From Candidatus Nitricoxidivorans perseverans (GTDB lineage: Bacteria; Pseudomonadota; Gammaproteobacteria; Burkholderiales; Rhodocyclaceae): a stretch of DNA of 64,000 bases. The position numbers and the translations under genes are program-made. Shown one piece after another: positions 23,972-32,533 of the stretch (position 1 is its first letter; every line of letters begins with the position of its first letter). Location: contig CP107246.1 in the NCBI GenBank assembly GCA_030246985.1, forward strand, positions 1,366,282 through 1,430,281. Direction: 5' to 3'. Under the pieces are notes generated by a model. That model saw only the letters and a program-made list of their open reading frames with translations, was not told the DNA's origin and made no database searches.

Positions 23972-25219
23972 ATGCTGCCACATCTCGCCTCCCGCATCTT
24001 CGGGACGCCGTTGCTCGTCCATCGCGCCAAGCTCGACGTGATTCTGTCCGCCATCGGGCCACGATTGGGAATCGACAACCCGATCCCTGCTGATGCCACG
24101 GCGCTACTCGCGGCTGCGCCCGCACCCCGTCCAAACATGCAAGGCGCTGTCGGCATTGCCGTGATTCCGATTCACGGCACGCTGGTGAAACGCACCCTGG
24201 GGCTGGAGGCGGCCTCGGGGCTGACCAGTTATCAGGACATCAGCGTGATGCTCGATGCGGCGCTGGCCGACCCGAGTGTCACCGGCATCCTTTTGGATGT
24301 CGATTCGCCGGGTGGCGAGGCGTCGGGCAGTTTCGAGCTCGCCCGCCGCGTGCGTGAAGCCGCTGCCGTGAAACCCATCTGGGCCGTGGCCAATGACGCC
24401 GCCTTCTCGGCAGCCTACGCCATCGCATCTTCCACCGAACGCATCGTCGTCACCGAAACCGGTGGCGTCGGCTCGATCGGCGTGATTGCGCTGCACATCG
24501 ACCAGTCGGTGAAGGACGCCAACGATGGCTACCGCTATACCGCCATCACGGCGGGCCGGCACAAGAATGATTTCTCGCCGCATGAGCCGCTCACCGACAC
24601 GGCGAAGAGCGAGCTCCAGACTGAAGTCGATCGGCTCTACGACATCTTTGTCAGCCATGTGGCCGCCATGCGTGGGCTGCCGGAGATGGCAGTGCGTGCG
24701 ACAGAGGCAGCCCTCTACTTCGGCCCGAACGCCACGGCGGCCGGTCTTGCCGATGCCGTCGGCACGCTGGAGGCAACGCTCACTGAATTCTCGATTTACC
24801 TCAGCTCCCGAGGCCGCAAGGCGCCCCCGGCTCGGGCAGTGTCTCGAAACGGGGCGACGCATTCGCTGGAGAACGTTATGTCCGAAAAAGAAGTGCAAGT
24901 AGAAATGATCAGCGTGGATGAGGCGGCCGCTCAGTTGGCAGAGCGGGTCGCCGAAGCCCGCCGCGAAGTCACCCAATCCGCCCAGGCCATCGCCGAGCTA
25001 TGCCTGATCGCCGGCTGTCCCGACAAGGCTGCCGCATTCATTGCAGAAGGCAAGAGCGAGGCGGATGTGCGCCGAGTGCTGTGTGAGGCCAAGGCCATCC
25101 GGTCGGAAGCCACGCCCATCCACTCGACCATCACGCCTGAAGCCGGCACCGATGTGTCCCAGCGTCCCGAGTCTTCGCCCGTGGTCGCTGCCGTCAAGAA
25201 ACTCACCACCAAGGAGTAA
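23972..25219 (+). CDS. S49 family prohead protease (lambda GpC type)
   Basis: This 415-aa protein has an SppA-like N-terminal peptidase domain: GILLDVDSPGGEASGSFELA, then NDAAFSAAYAIAS with the probable catalytic Ser near residue 145, and TAGRHKND with the Lys near residue 198. After residue ~300 a helical charged domain begins at MSEKEVQVEM. That part resembles a scaffold and can probably be made separately, as with lambda C/Nu3. Confidence 0.9.
   Translation: MLPHLASRIFGTPLLVHRAKLDVILSAIGPRLGIDNPIPADATALLAAAPAPRPNMQGAVGIAVIPIHGTLVKRTLGLEAASGLTSYQDISVMLDAALADPSVTGILLDVDSPGGEASGSFELARRVREAAAVKPIWAVANDAAFSAAYAIASSTERIVVTETGGVGSIGVIALHIDQSVKDANDGYRYTAITAGRHKNDFSPHEPLTDTAKSELQTEVDRLYDIFVSHVAAMRGLPEMAVRATEAALYFGPNATAAGLADAVGTLEATLTEFSIYLSSRGRKAPPARAVSRNGATHSLENVMSEKEVQVEMISVDEAAAQLAERVAEARREVTQSAQAIAELCLIAGCPDKAAAFIAEGKSEADVRRVLCEAKAIRSEATPIHSTITPEAGTDVSQRPESSPVVAAVKKLTTKE
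24878..25219 (+). CDS. Probable nested scaffold protein (Nu3-like)
   Basis: An in-frame ATG at 24878 is preceded by CTGGAGAA about 8 bases upstream. It would give a 113-aa acidic helical protein starting MSEKEVQVEMISVDEAAAQL. In lambda the scaffold Nu3 is made from just such an internal start in gene C. Independent expression is inferred from the ribosome site and the domain break. Confidence 0.5.
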   Translation: MSEKEVQVEMISVDEAAAQLAERVAEARREVTQSAQAIAELCLIAGCPDKAAAFIAEGKSEADVRRVLCEAKAIRSEATPIHSTITPEAGTDVSQRPESSPVVAAVKKLTTKE

Positions 25220-25222
25220 GTC

Positions 25223-25600
25223 ATGCCCGCCATCACCCAGAGCAAGAATCTCGGCGACCTGCTGAAGTATGAGGCGCCGAACCTCTATTCCCGCGAGGCC
25301 GCCACCGTGGCTTCCGGCCAGAACCTGCAACTCGGCACCGTGCTCGGCAGGAAAACCGCCGACGGCAAGCTGTATGCCCTGGCACCGGCCGCAACCGACG
25401 GTACCGAAGCGGCCGTGGGCGTACTCGCTGCAGACACCGATGCGACCCTGATCGATCGGGACGACGCCATCGCGGTGGCACGCCACGCCATCGTCGCGCG
25501 AGGCACCCTGATCTGGCCAGCCGGTATCACCGTGCCGCAGAAGGCGGCTGCGGAGGTACAGCTTATCGCCCTCGGCATTCTGGTGCGCGACGCAGCCTGA
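25223..25600 (+). CDS. Head decoration protein (gpD-like)
   Basis: This 125-aa protein starts at ATG 25223 behind CAAGGAG. It has SREAATVASGQNLQLGTVLG, AVGVLAADTDAT and VARHAIVARGTLIWPAG, the lambda gpD / HDPD pattern. It stabilises the expanded capsid. Confidence 0.9.
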   Translation: MPAITQSKNLGDLLKYEAPNLYSREAATVASGQNLQLGTVLGRKTADGKLYALAPAATDGTEAAVGVLAADTDATLIDRDDAIAVARHAIVARGTLIWPAGITVPQKAAAEVQLIALGILVRDAA

Positions 25601-25625
25601 TCCGACCCATCCCTTCGTTCCCAAG

Positions 25626-25647
25626 AAGCCCGCCATCCGGCGGGTTT
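25626..25647 (+). terminator. Hairpin between decoration and capsid genes
   Basis: CCCGCC (25629-25634) and GGCGGG (25639-25644) form a perfect stem with a 4-base loop, extendable by A/T and G-T pairs, then TTTCGTC. It lies inside the head operon, so it is more likely an attenuator or RNA-stability element than a full stop. Confidence 0.6.
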
Positions 25648-25667
25648 CGTCATTCTGGAGATATGAA

Positions 25668-26672
25668 ATGCAGAATCCCTTCGACAACCCCGGCTTCGCC
25701 ATGGCGAGCCTTACCACGGCCATCAATCTCGTCCCCAACCGCTACGGTCGTATCGAGCAGTTGGGGCTCATCCCGGCCAAGCCGGTGCGCACCCGGCAGA
25801 TCATCGTCGAGGAGTACGCCGGCCGCCTCAACCTCCTGCCCACCAAGCCGCCCGGCTCGCCGGGCACGGTGGGCGAGCGCGGCAACCGCAAGCTGCGCTC
25901 CTTCGTCATCCCCCACATCCCACATGACGACGTGGTGCTACCCGAAGAGGTGCAGGGCATCCGCGCTTTCGGCTCGGAGACCGAGATGGAGGCGATCGCT
26001 GGCGTCATGGCCCGGCACCTGGAGACCATGCGCAACAAGCACGCCATCACCCTGGAGCACCTTCGCATGGGCGCACTCAAGGGCCAGATCCTGGATGCCG
26101 ACGGCAGCACCATCTACGATCTCTACACCGAGTTCGGCCTCACCCCCCAGGCGGTGAACTTCGACCTCGCCAACGCCAACAGCGAAATCAAGGGGCACTG
26201 CTACGACGTGCTCGCCGCCATCGAGGACGGCCTCATGGGCGAGTTCATGACCGGCGTGCATGTGCTCTGCTCGCCCGATTTCTTCCGGGCGCTCACCACC
26301 CACAAGGAAGTCAAGACGGCCTACGCCAACTGGCAGCAGGGCGCGATCCTGATCAACGACGTGCGCTCCGGTTTCACCTTCGCCGGCATCACCTTCGAGG
26401 AGTATCGCGGCCAGGCCAGCGACATCAACGGCACTGTGCGCAAGTTCATCGCCCCGGGTGAAGCGCATGCCTTCCCCCTGGGTACGATCGACACCTTCGC
26501 CACCTACTTCGCGCCGGCGGACTTCAACGAGACGGTAAATACCCTCGGCCAGCCGCTCTACGCGAAGCAGGAGCCGCGCAAGTTCGAACGTGGCACGGAT
26601 CTGCACACCCAGTCCAACCCGCTGCCGATGTGCCACCGGCCCGGGGTTCTGGTGAAGCTGACGAGTGCGTGA
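25668..26672 (+). CDS. Major capsid protein (lambda gpE family)
   Basis: This 334-aa protein contains MQNPFDNPGFAMASLTTAIN, NRYGRIEQLGLIPAKPVRTR, MRNKHAITLEHLRMGALKG and RSGFTFAGITFEEYRGQ, typical of GpE-type HK97-fold capsids. Its length matches the family. Confidence 0.94.
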   Translation: MQNPFDNPGFAMASLTTAINLVPNRYGRIEQLGLIPAKPVRTRQIIVEEYAGRLNLLPTKPPGSPGTVGERGNRKLRSFVIPHIPHDDVVLPEEVQGIRAFGSETEMEAIAGVMARHLETMRNKHAITLEHLRMGALKGQILDADGSTIYDLYTEFGLTPQAVNFDLANANSEIKGHCYDVLAAIEDGLMGEFMTGVHVLCSPDFFRALTTHKEVKTAYANWQQGAILINDVRSGFTFAGITFEEYRGQASDINGTVRKFIAPGEAHAFPLGTIDTFATYFAPADFNETVNTLGQPLYAKQEPRKFERGTDLHTQSNPLPMCHRPGVLVKLTSA

Positions 26673-26956
26673 TGGTAGCCGTGGCTGATCTGTACGACGC
26701 GGCCGCCCGCGCTGGTCTGCTCACCGCCGTCAAGGTCGGCACCCTGATCGTCGAGTGCGGTTTCCGCACACCCGACGAGACGGTGCTCGATGGCCTGGCG
26801 CTCTCCCGCGATTATGAGATCGAGTTCCCGATCGAGCATCTGCTGCTCGCCGTCGGGGACACGGTTGAGATCGCAGGCCAACTCTACCGTGTGCGCGAAG
26901 TCATTGCTCTGCGGGACGGCAACGAGTGCCGGGCAAAGCTCGCGAGGTTGCCATGA
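26672..26956 (+). CDS. Head-tail connector-like protein
   Basis: This 94-aa protein starts in an overlap with the capsid stop. A beta-rich C-terminal half (EFPIEHLLLAVGDTVEIAGQ, LYRVREVIALRDGNECRAKL) resembles small head completion or FII-like proteins. Its position after the capsid fits that role. Confidence 0.6.
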   Translation: MVAVADLYDAAARAGLLTAVKVGTLIVECGFRTPDETVLDGLALSRDYEIEFPIEHLLLAVGDTVEIAGQLYRVREVIALRDGNECRAKLARLP

Positions 26957-27381
26957 ACTCGGTGCGTGAACGGATTGTGCGCGAGGTGGTGGCACGGTGT
27001 GGGACGGCGTTGGCGCCTATCGTTGTGATGCGTCAACCCACCACAGCCATCCCGCGCGAGCAGACGCCGGCCCTTGTCGTGATCGTCGAGTCCGATGCAC
27101 CGGTGAAGCGCAGCAATGACCGCATGGAACGCGAGCTCGTCTTGCGGCTCGTAGGTCTCGCCCGTGATCCGACCGACGGCCATGCCGTGGTCGACGACCT
27201 GATCTGCCGTGCTCACGTCGCCCTGTTCGCGGACAGCACCCTCGGCAGTCTGGCACTCGGGGTCGCCGAGATGGATGCCGATTACCAAGCCGAGGACGCC
27301 GACATCGACGCCATCGCTATCCCGGCCATTTACCGCATCACCTACCGCACCCTCATTTCCGACATCACTCAAGGAGGCTGA
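26953..27381 (+). CDS. Tail terminator/minor tail protein-like
   Basis: This 142-aa protein starts at ATG 26953 in a 4-base overlap with the previous gene. It contains TPALVVIVESDAPVKRSNDR, ELVLRLVGLAR and IPAIYRITYRTLISDITQGG. It resembles gpU/gpZ-type tail completion proteins in size and place. Confidence 0.55.
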   Translation: MNSVRERIVREVVARCGTALAPIVVMRQPTTAIPREQTPALVVIVESDAPVKRSNDRMERELVLRLVGLARDPTDGHAVVDDLICRAHVALFADSTLGSLALGVAEMDADYQAEDADIDAIAIPAIYRITYRTLISDITQGG

Positions 27382-27382
27382 C

Positions 27383-27580
27383 ATGCCCAAGCTGAAACTT
27401 CTCATCACCCATACCCACGCCGGGGTGGCCTACCCCGCCGGCCACGTCCTCGACGTGGACGAGCACACCGCCCGCTGGTTGATCGACCACCGAGTCGGCG
27501 AACCCGCCACCCAGCGCCCCGAGCCTGCACCGGATGCACTCGATGCCTCGGTGAAGATCGCCAAGCCCCCCAAGGAGTAA
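27383..27580 (+). CDS. Small DUF7210-like protein
   Basis: This 65-aa protein starts at ATG 27383 behind AAGGAGG. The pattern HTHAGVAYPAGHVLDVDEHT, ARWLIDHRVGEPA is common in small phage proteins before the tail tube. Function is unknown. Confidence 0.6.
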   Translation: MPKLKLLITHTHAGVAYPAGHVLDVDEHTARWLIDHRVGEPATQRPEPAPDALDASVKIAKPPKE

Positions 27581-27586
27581 CCCATC

Positions 27587-28342
27587 ATGTCCTACTACGC
27601 ATCGTTCCAAGGCCGGGTCTATCTCGGCGAACGCAACGCCAATGGCGACCCGATCAATGTCCGCACGCCGGGCAACGTGGCCGATCTGTCGCTGTCCCTC
27701 AAGACCGACGTCATCGAGCACTACGAGAGCCAGACCGGCCAGCGCGCTGTCGATCTGCGCTTGGTGAAGCAGAAGTCCGCCACCGTCGCCCTGACCATCG
27801 AGGAATTCACCAAGGAGAACCTTGCTCTGGCCCTCTACGGCAATCACGAAACCGGCACCGGTGGTAGCGTCACCGATGAGCCAGTCGGAAGCGCCACCCC
27901 GGTGGTTGGCGATCGCTACTTCCTCGCCCATCCCAAGGTCTCGGCTTTGTCGGTGGTGGATTCAGCAGGTACGCCGGCCACGTTGACGCTGGGTACGCAC
28001 TACATGGCGGATGTGGATTTCGGTGCCATCCAGTTCCTCGACACCACGGGTCTGACCGCACCTTTCAAAGCCAGCTACACCTATGGTGCGGTGACCGAGA
28101 TCGGCATCTTTACGCAACCCTTGCCGGAACGATTCCTGCGCCTCGAAGGCGTCAATACGGCGGCCAGCAATGCCAAGGTGCTGATCGAGTTGTACCGCGT
28201 GGCGTTCGACCCGTTGAAGAAGTTCGACATCATCTCGAACGACCTCAACAAGTTCGAGATGGAAGGCTCGCTGCTGGCGGACTCCACCAAACCTTACGAC
28301 GCAGTGCTCGGCCAGTTCGGCCGCATCGTCCAGCTCGGGTGA
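27587..28342 (+). CDS. Major tail tube protein
   Basis: This 251-aa protein begins MSYYASFQGRVYLGERNANG and contains ADLSLSLKTDVIEHYESQTG, KQKSATVALTIEEFTKEN and an insertion around residues 85-165. Size, place before the G/GT genes and sequence style fit a siphovirus tail tube protein. Confidence 0.85.
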   Translation: MSYYASFQGRVYLGERNANGDPINVRTPGNVADLSLSLKTDVIEHYESQTGQRAVDLRLVKQKSATVALTIEEFTKENLALALYGNHETGTGGSVTDEPVGSATPVVGDRYFLAHPKVSALSVVDSAGTPATLTLGTHYMADVDFGAIQFLDTTGLTAPFKASYTYGAVTEIGIFTQPLPERFLRLEGVNTAASNAKVLIELYRVAFDPLKKFDIISNDLNKFEMEGSLLADSTKPYDAVLGQFGRIVQLG

Positions 28343-28347
28343 TCGCC

Positions 28348-28770
28348 ATGATCGACGATACCTTTGCCGCGCTGCCGCCTATTCCTGAAACCGTGATCAT
28401 CGGCGGCGAGCCACTCGACATCACGCCCCTCAAGGTGGGCGAATTACCGATCTTCGCCCGAACGGTGCGCCCCTTCGCCGGGAAACTCACCGCCGATCCC
28501 GACTGGCTGCGCCTGCTGTCCGAGGATGGCGAGGCAGTGATCCTGGCGCTGGCCATCGCCTGCCGCCGTCCGCCGGAGTGGGTTTCCTTGCTCGCCTTGG
28601 ACGATGCCATCCGGCTTGCCGAGGCGGTGTTCGGAGCCAATGCGGATTTTTTTATCCGCCGCGTGGTGCCGGAAATCACGCGGGTCAGCCAGCGGATCGG
28701 AACGGTGATCCCTGGAGCGACGCCATCGCCCGGCTCCTCCAGGCCGGACACCGCTATCCCGATGTCCTGA
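28348..28770 (+). CDS. Tail assembly chaperone, G-like (zero frame)
   Basis: This 140-aa product starts at ATG 28348; GTG 28339 overlaps the tail tube stop and is the alternative. It contains TVIIGGEPLDITPLKVGELP and ALDDAIRLAEAVFGANADFF. Past the slippery site the zero frame reads on for about 38 codons. It is the shorter product of the G/GT pair. Confidence 0.82.
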   Translation: MIDDTFAALPPIPETVIIGGEPLDITPLKVGELPIFARTVRPFAGKLTADPDWLRLLSEDGEAVILALAIACRRPPEWVSLLALDDAIRLAEAVFGANADFFIRRVVPEITRVSQRIGTVIPGATPSPGSSRPDTAIPMS

Positions 28771-28919
28771 CCTACACGCTCGCGCAGGTGCGGGCGTTCC
28801 TGGTTGCCGCCGAACGCGCCGAGCGGGAAGACCTCGCGGGGCAGTTTGCCTTGCTGGTGACAGCCGTGCGCGGTGGCAGCAACGAAATCAAATCCCTCGT
28901 GCGAGAACTGAAGCCATGA
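28348..28919 (+). CDS. Tail assembly chaperone, GT-like frameshift product
   Basis: A -1 shift at the T7 run 28647-28653 joins the G-like frame to a second open frame ending at 28919. The joined protein continues ADFFYPPRGAGNHAGQPAD, then WSDAIARLLQAGHRYPDVLT, with a C-terminus GGSNEIKSLVRELKP. In lambda and relatives the GT form bridges tail tube and tape measure. The second frame has no start or ribosome site of its own, which supports frameshifting. Confidence 0.8.
28647..28683 (+). promoter_or_regulatory. Programmed -1 frameshift signal
   Basis: TTTTTTT at 28647-28653 fits X XXY YYZ in the zero frame (GAT TTT TTT ATC). Five bases later a perfect 7-bp hairpin begins, CCGCGTG (28659-28665) with CACGCGG (28677-28683) and an 11-base loop. 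Heptamer, phase, spacing and stem are all as expected for -1 slippage. Confidence 0.85.
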
Positions 28920-29569
28920 AACTGTCGCTCATCACTTCGGGGCTGCTCGACCCGAAGCGGCTCGACAGTTGGGTTCCAGAGAAACGTCGGGCGATTCGCA
29001 AAGCCGTGGAAGCCGGTATGAAAACCGCCGGCAAGGAGATTGCCCAGGCGGCCCAGGCTCGGATGCAGTCAGTCTTCAAGGTGAGGAAGGCAGGATTCTT
29101 GAAGTCGATGCGGCACAAGCTCTACGCCGGCAGCCCCGAGAAATTCCCGGCACTCCTGGTAGGTTCGCGCATCTCTTGGCTGGGCATTCACGTCCGGGGC
29201 GGCAGCATCGGCGGGCGACTCCTGATTCCACTCCTGCCCGAGCACCAGCGCATCGGGCGCAAGGCGTTCCGCCGCGTGATCGACGGCCTGATGCGCGCCG
29301 GCAATGCCTTCTTCATCGAGAAGAACGGCAAGGTGATCCTGATGGCAGAGAACATCAAGGACAACACCGCCGAACTGCGCCGTTTCAAGCGTGCGGAACG
29401 GGGGCGCACCGGTGCGAAGTCCATCAAGCGTGGCCAGGAAATTCCCATCGCCGTGCTGGTGCCGAGTGTGACCCTGCGTGGCCGTTTCGATTTGCCGGGC
29501 CTCGTGCGCTCGCAAATGCACAAGCTCTCCACCGCCATCCTGCAACAACTTAACGCAAAAGGTCTGTAA
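28916..29569 (+). CDS. DUF6441-like phage tail-region protein
   Basis: This 217-aa basic protein contains RRAIRKAVEAGMKTAGKEIA, WLGIHVRGGSIGGRLLIPLL and RFDLPGLVRSQMHKLSTAIL. It resembles DUF6441 proteins encoded before the tape measure gene. It may be a minor tail or tail-terminator component; this is inferred from place. Confidence 0.65.
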   Translation: MKLSLITSGLLDPKRLDSWVPEKRRAIRKAVEAGMKTAGKEIAQAAQARMQSVFKVRKAGFLKSMRHKLYAGSPEKFPALLVGSRISWLGIHVRGGSIGGRLLIPLLPEHQRIGRKAFRRVIDGLMRAGNAFFIEKNGKVILMAENIKDNTAELRRFKRAERGRTGAKSIKRGQEIPIAVLVPSVTLRGRFDLPGLVRSQMHKLSTAILQQLNAKGL

Positions 29570-29572
29570 CCC

Positions 29573-32533
29573 GTGGCCTCTGACCGCGCCCAAATCATCA
29601 TCACTGCCATCGACCAGACCAAGGCGGCGCTTGCCTCGGTCAAGGGCAACCTGGAAGGTTTGTCGGTCGCCGCGAGCAAGGTCAACGGCGTGCTGGTAGG
29701 CTTGGGTGCGGCCTTGTCGCTGGGGGCGCTGGTTGCCGCCGGCAAGGCGGCGCTCGATACCGCCGACAACCTCTCCAAGCTCTCGCAGAAGACCGGCATC
29801 TCGGTCGAGTCGCTGTCGCTGCTAAAACCCATCGCCGAGCAGTCCGGCATTTCGCTGGAGGGACTGGCCAAGGGGATGCAGAAACTGGCGACCGCGATGG
29901 TTGAGGCGGCGGGTGGATCGAAAGAGCAGGTCGAGGCCTTCAGTCGGCTGGGCGTCTCGGTCAAAGATGCCGCCGGCCAGCTGCGCCCGACCGAGGAGGT
30001 ATTGCTCGACCTCGCCGACGCCTTCGCCGCGATGCCCGATGGTGCCGAGAAATCGGCGCTGGCGGTCAAGCTCTTCGGCAAGAGCGGCGTCGAGCTGATC
30101 CCGTTCCTCAACCAGGGGCGAGCTGGCATCGAGCAATTGAAGCAGAAGTTCAAGGAGCTGGGCCTCGAGATCAGCGGCGACACCGCCAAGGCCGCCGAAA
30201 AGTTCAACGACACGCTCGATACGGTGAAGCAGGCCCTGTCCGGCATCGCCATGAAAGTGGCCGAAGCGGCGCTGCCGGCCTTGCAGAAACTGGCCGACAC
30301 CTTGGTGGCACTGGCCTCCCACGGCGAGGAGATCATGGCCGTGCTGCGGGTACTCGGCGAGATCATCGTTGCTGTGCTGGCCGTCAAGGGCGTCGCGGCG
30401 GTGGCTGCGTTGGGTAGTGCCTTGGCGGTACTGAAGGCAGCCTTCATGCGCTTCCTGCCGGTGCTGGCCGCTGTGGCTGTCTGGGAGATGGGGCGCGGCA
30501 TCGTCAACATGGTGCAGGACATCCGCGAGACCAACCGGGCCATCGATGAGATGAACCGGCAGCGTCAGCAACTGGCGCAACTGTCGGCGGCGATGGAGGA
30601 GCTGGCCAGCACCGGCACGCTCTCCGTCAAAACCCAGATGATGCTGGCCGCACAGGCCGCCGAGCGACTCAAGGCTGCCTTGCCCGGCACGGCAGATGCG
30701 TTGCGCGCCATCCAGGGCGCGGCGACCCAAGCCGGCGAGGCGATCCGGCAGGCGCTCGATGCCGAGACCAAGAAGGCGGCCGAGACGGTCAAGCAACTCT
30801 CGGCCAGCTACAAGCAGGTCGCCGCCGACATCAAGGCGATCTGGGATGCCCGCGTCACCGAGATCGAGTCGAACTACAAGCGGCAGGAAGCGGCGGCGCA
30901 GAATACCGCGCGCTCCGAGTCGGCCGCGATCCGCGAATCGGCCCAAGCGCTGCTTGCTGCCGAGCGCGAGAAACTCGCGGCGGTGGAAGCCGGCGCGCGG
31001 CAGATGGAGTCGGCCTGGAAGGCGACCTATGGTCAGGCTGTGGCGCTCGCCCGGGCTGCCGGCCAGGACGTGCAGGCCATCGAGCGGCAAGCGGTCGAGG
31101 CACGCATCGCCATCTACAGCCAACTGGAGTCGGCCTACCGCGCCACCGTCGACCGGTTGATCGCCGAGGAGCAGCGCCATCTGCAGGCGGCCAAGGCGGC
31201 CGATGAGGCGCGGCTCAACCTGCGCCTCTCAGTCGAGGATCGCATTCGCGAGCTGTCTCGGAAAGGGATGGATGAGTACGCGGCCTACCAGGATCGGCTG
31301 CGCCAGATCGACGAGAAGCAGGCGCAGGCCCGGGCGGCACTCGCCGCCGGTAACTACGAGCAGGCCCGCAAACTTGCCGAAGAAGCCATCGCGCTAGCCG
31401 AGCGCACCGCATCGGCGGTAACCAAGCAAGTCGAGCAGAACGGCAAGACGGTCACCCAGACTATGGTCTCCGAGGGCCAGGCGGCAGCCACGGCGATTGG
31501 CGAGATCAAGGAGGCCGCCGGCATTGCCGATGCCGCATTGAAGGGATTGGGTGACGCGCACAAGCAAGCAGCATCGGCTGCTGGTGCCGGTGCCGATGAA
31601 GCCAAGCGTGCGCTCGCCTCAGTGTCCGACGAACTGGACAAACTACGCCAAGCTTTGCTCACCCAGGACAAGCTCAAGCTCGACATCGACATCGAAGCTG
31701 CCAAGGCCGGCATCGAGAAACTCAAGGCGCTGACCGAGGCGCAGCAACTCGTCGCCAAAATTCAGGCCGACACCAAGGAGGCGCAAGCCTCCCTGGAGAA
31801 ACTCAAGTCCGACACGGACAACCTGCAGTTGCTCGCCAAGGTTGAGGCCGATACCACACAGGTCATGGCCGACATCGACCGGCTCAAGGGCACGCTGGCC
31901 AGCGCCAATGTGGAAATCCCGGCACTGGTGTCCTTCGACCAGCCCCGGCAACAACTGGCGTCGTTCGCCCTGGATGCCAAGACGGTATTGTCGGCCCCGA
32001 CCACGGCCACGCACACCGTGCAACCCGACCTGAATCAGTACCGGGCGGCTGTATCGGAACTGTTGCGACCGACCTCCAGCACCCACACGATCTACGTTAC
32101 CAAGGTCTACACCAATGCGCAGGGCGGACTGATCCAAAAGCTGGCCGAAGGTGGACAAGCCGTGGCCGAAGGGTTCCGGCGAATGTCGGGACGCATCCTC
32201 GGCCCGGGTACCGAAACCTCGGATTCGGTGCCGGCGCTGCTCTCCCACGGCGAATTCGTCATCCGGGCGGCGAGCGTGCGCAAGTTTGGCGAGGACTTCT
32301 TCGCTTCGCTCAATGCGGGTTTCCTGCCTTCTCTGCCACGCTTCGCGGCTGGCGGGGCGGTAGGAAATGCCGTGAGCCAGGTGGCGATGATGGCTGGCGA
32401 CAACGGCACCCCGGCCCGAGACGTGGTCGACCTGCGCTTCCACGTGGGCGGTAAGCCGCACACGGTGCAGTCCTCGCGCGAGACGGCGATGCAACTGGCG
32501 CAGGCGCTGCGCGAACTGTCGCGGGGGGCGTGA
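29573..32533 (+). CDS. Tail tape measure protein
   Basis: This 986-aa protein starts at GTG 29573. It is Ala/Lys/Glu-rich with long coiled coils and begins with a TMP domain (TAIDQTKAALASVKGNLEGL, NLSKLSQKTGISVESL). A hydrophobic stretch near residues 258-295 (VLGEIIVAVLAVKGVAAVAA) is typical. Length sets tail length; ~0.15 nm per residue would predict a tail of roughly 150 nm. Confidence 0.92.
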   Translation: MASDRAQIIITAIDQTKAALASVKGNLEGLSVAASKVNGVLVGLGAALSLGALVAAGKAALDTADNLSKLSQKTGISVESLSLLKPIAEQSGISLEGLAKGMQKLATAMVEAAGGSKEQVEAFSRLGVSVKDAAGQLRPTEEVLLDLADAFAAMPDGAEKSALAVKLFGKSGVELIPFLNQGRAGIEQLKQKFKELGLEISGDTAKAAEKFNDTLDTVKQALSGIAMKVAEAALPALQKLADTLVALASHGEEIMAVLRVLGEIIVAVLAVKGVAAVAALGSALAVLKAAFMRFLPVLAAVAVWEMGRGIVNMVQDIRETNRAIDEMNRQRQQLAQLSAAMEELASTGTLSVKTQMMLAAQAAERLKAALPGTADALRAIQGAATQAGEAIRQALDAETKKAAETVKQLSASYKQVAADIKAIWDARVTEIESNYKRQEAAAQNTARSESAAIRESAQALLAAEREKLAAVEAGARQMESAWKATYGQAVALARAAGQDVQAIERQAVEARIAIYSQLESAYRATVDRLIAEEQRHLQAAKAADEARLNLRLSVEDRIRELSRKGMDEYAAYQDRLRQIDEKQAQARAALAAGNYEQARKLAEEAIALAERTASAVTKQVEQNGKTVTQTMVSEGQAAATAIGEIKEAAGIADAALKGLGDAHKQAASAAGAGADEAKRALASVSDELDKLRQALLTQDKLKLDIDIEAAKAGIEKLKALTEAQQLVAKIQADTKEAQASLEKLKSDTDNLQLLAKVEADTTQVMADIDRLKGTLASANVEIPALVSFDQPRQQLASFALDAKTVLSAPTTATHTVQPDLNQYRAAVSELLRPTSSTHTIYVTKVYTNAQGGLIQKLAEGGQAVAEGFRRMSGRILGPGTETSDSVPALLSHGEFVIRAASVRKFGEDFFASLNAGFLPSLPRFAAGGAVGNAVSQVAMMAGDNGTPARDVVDLRFHVGGKPHTVQSSRETAMQLAQALRELSRGA

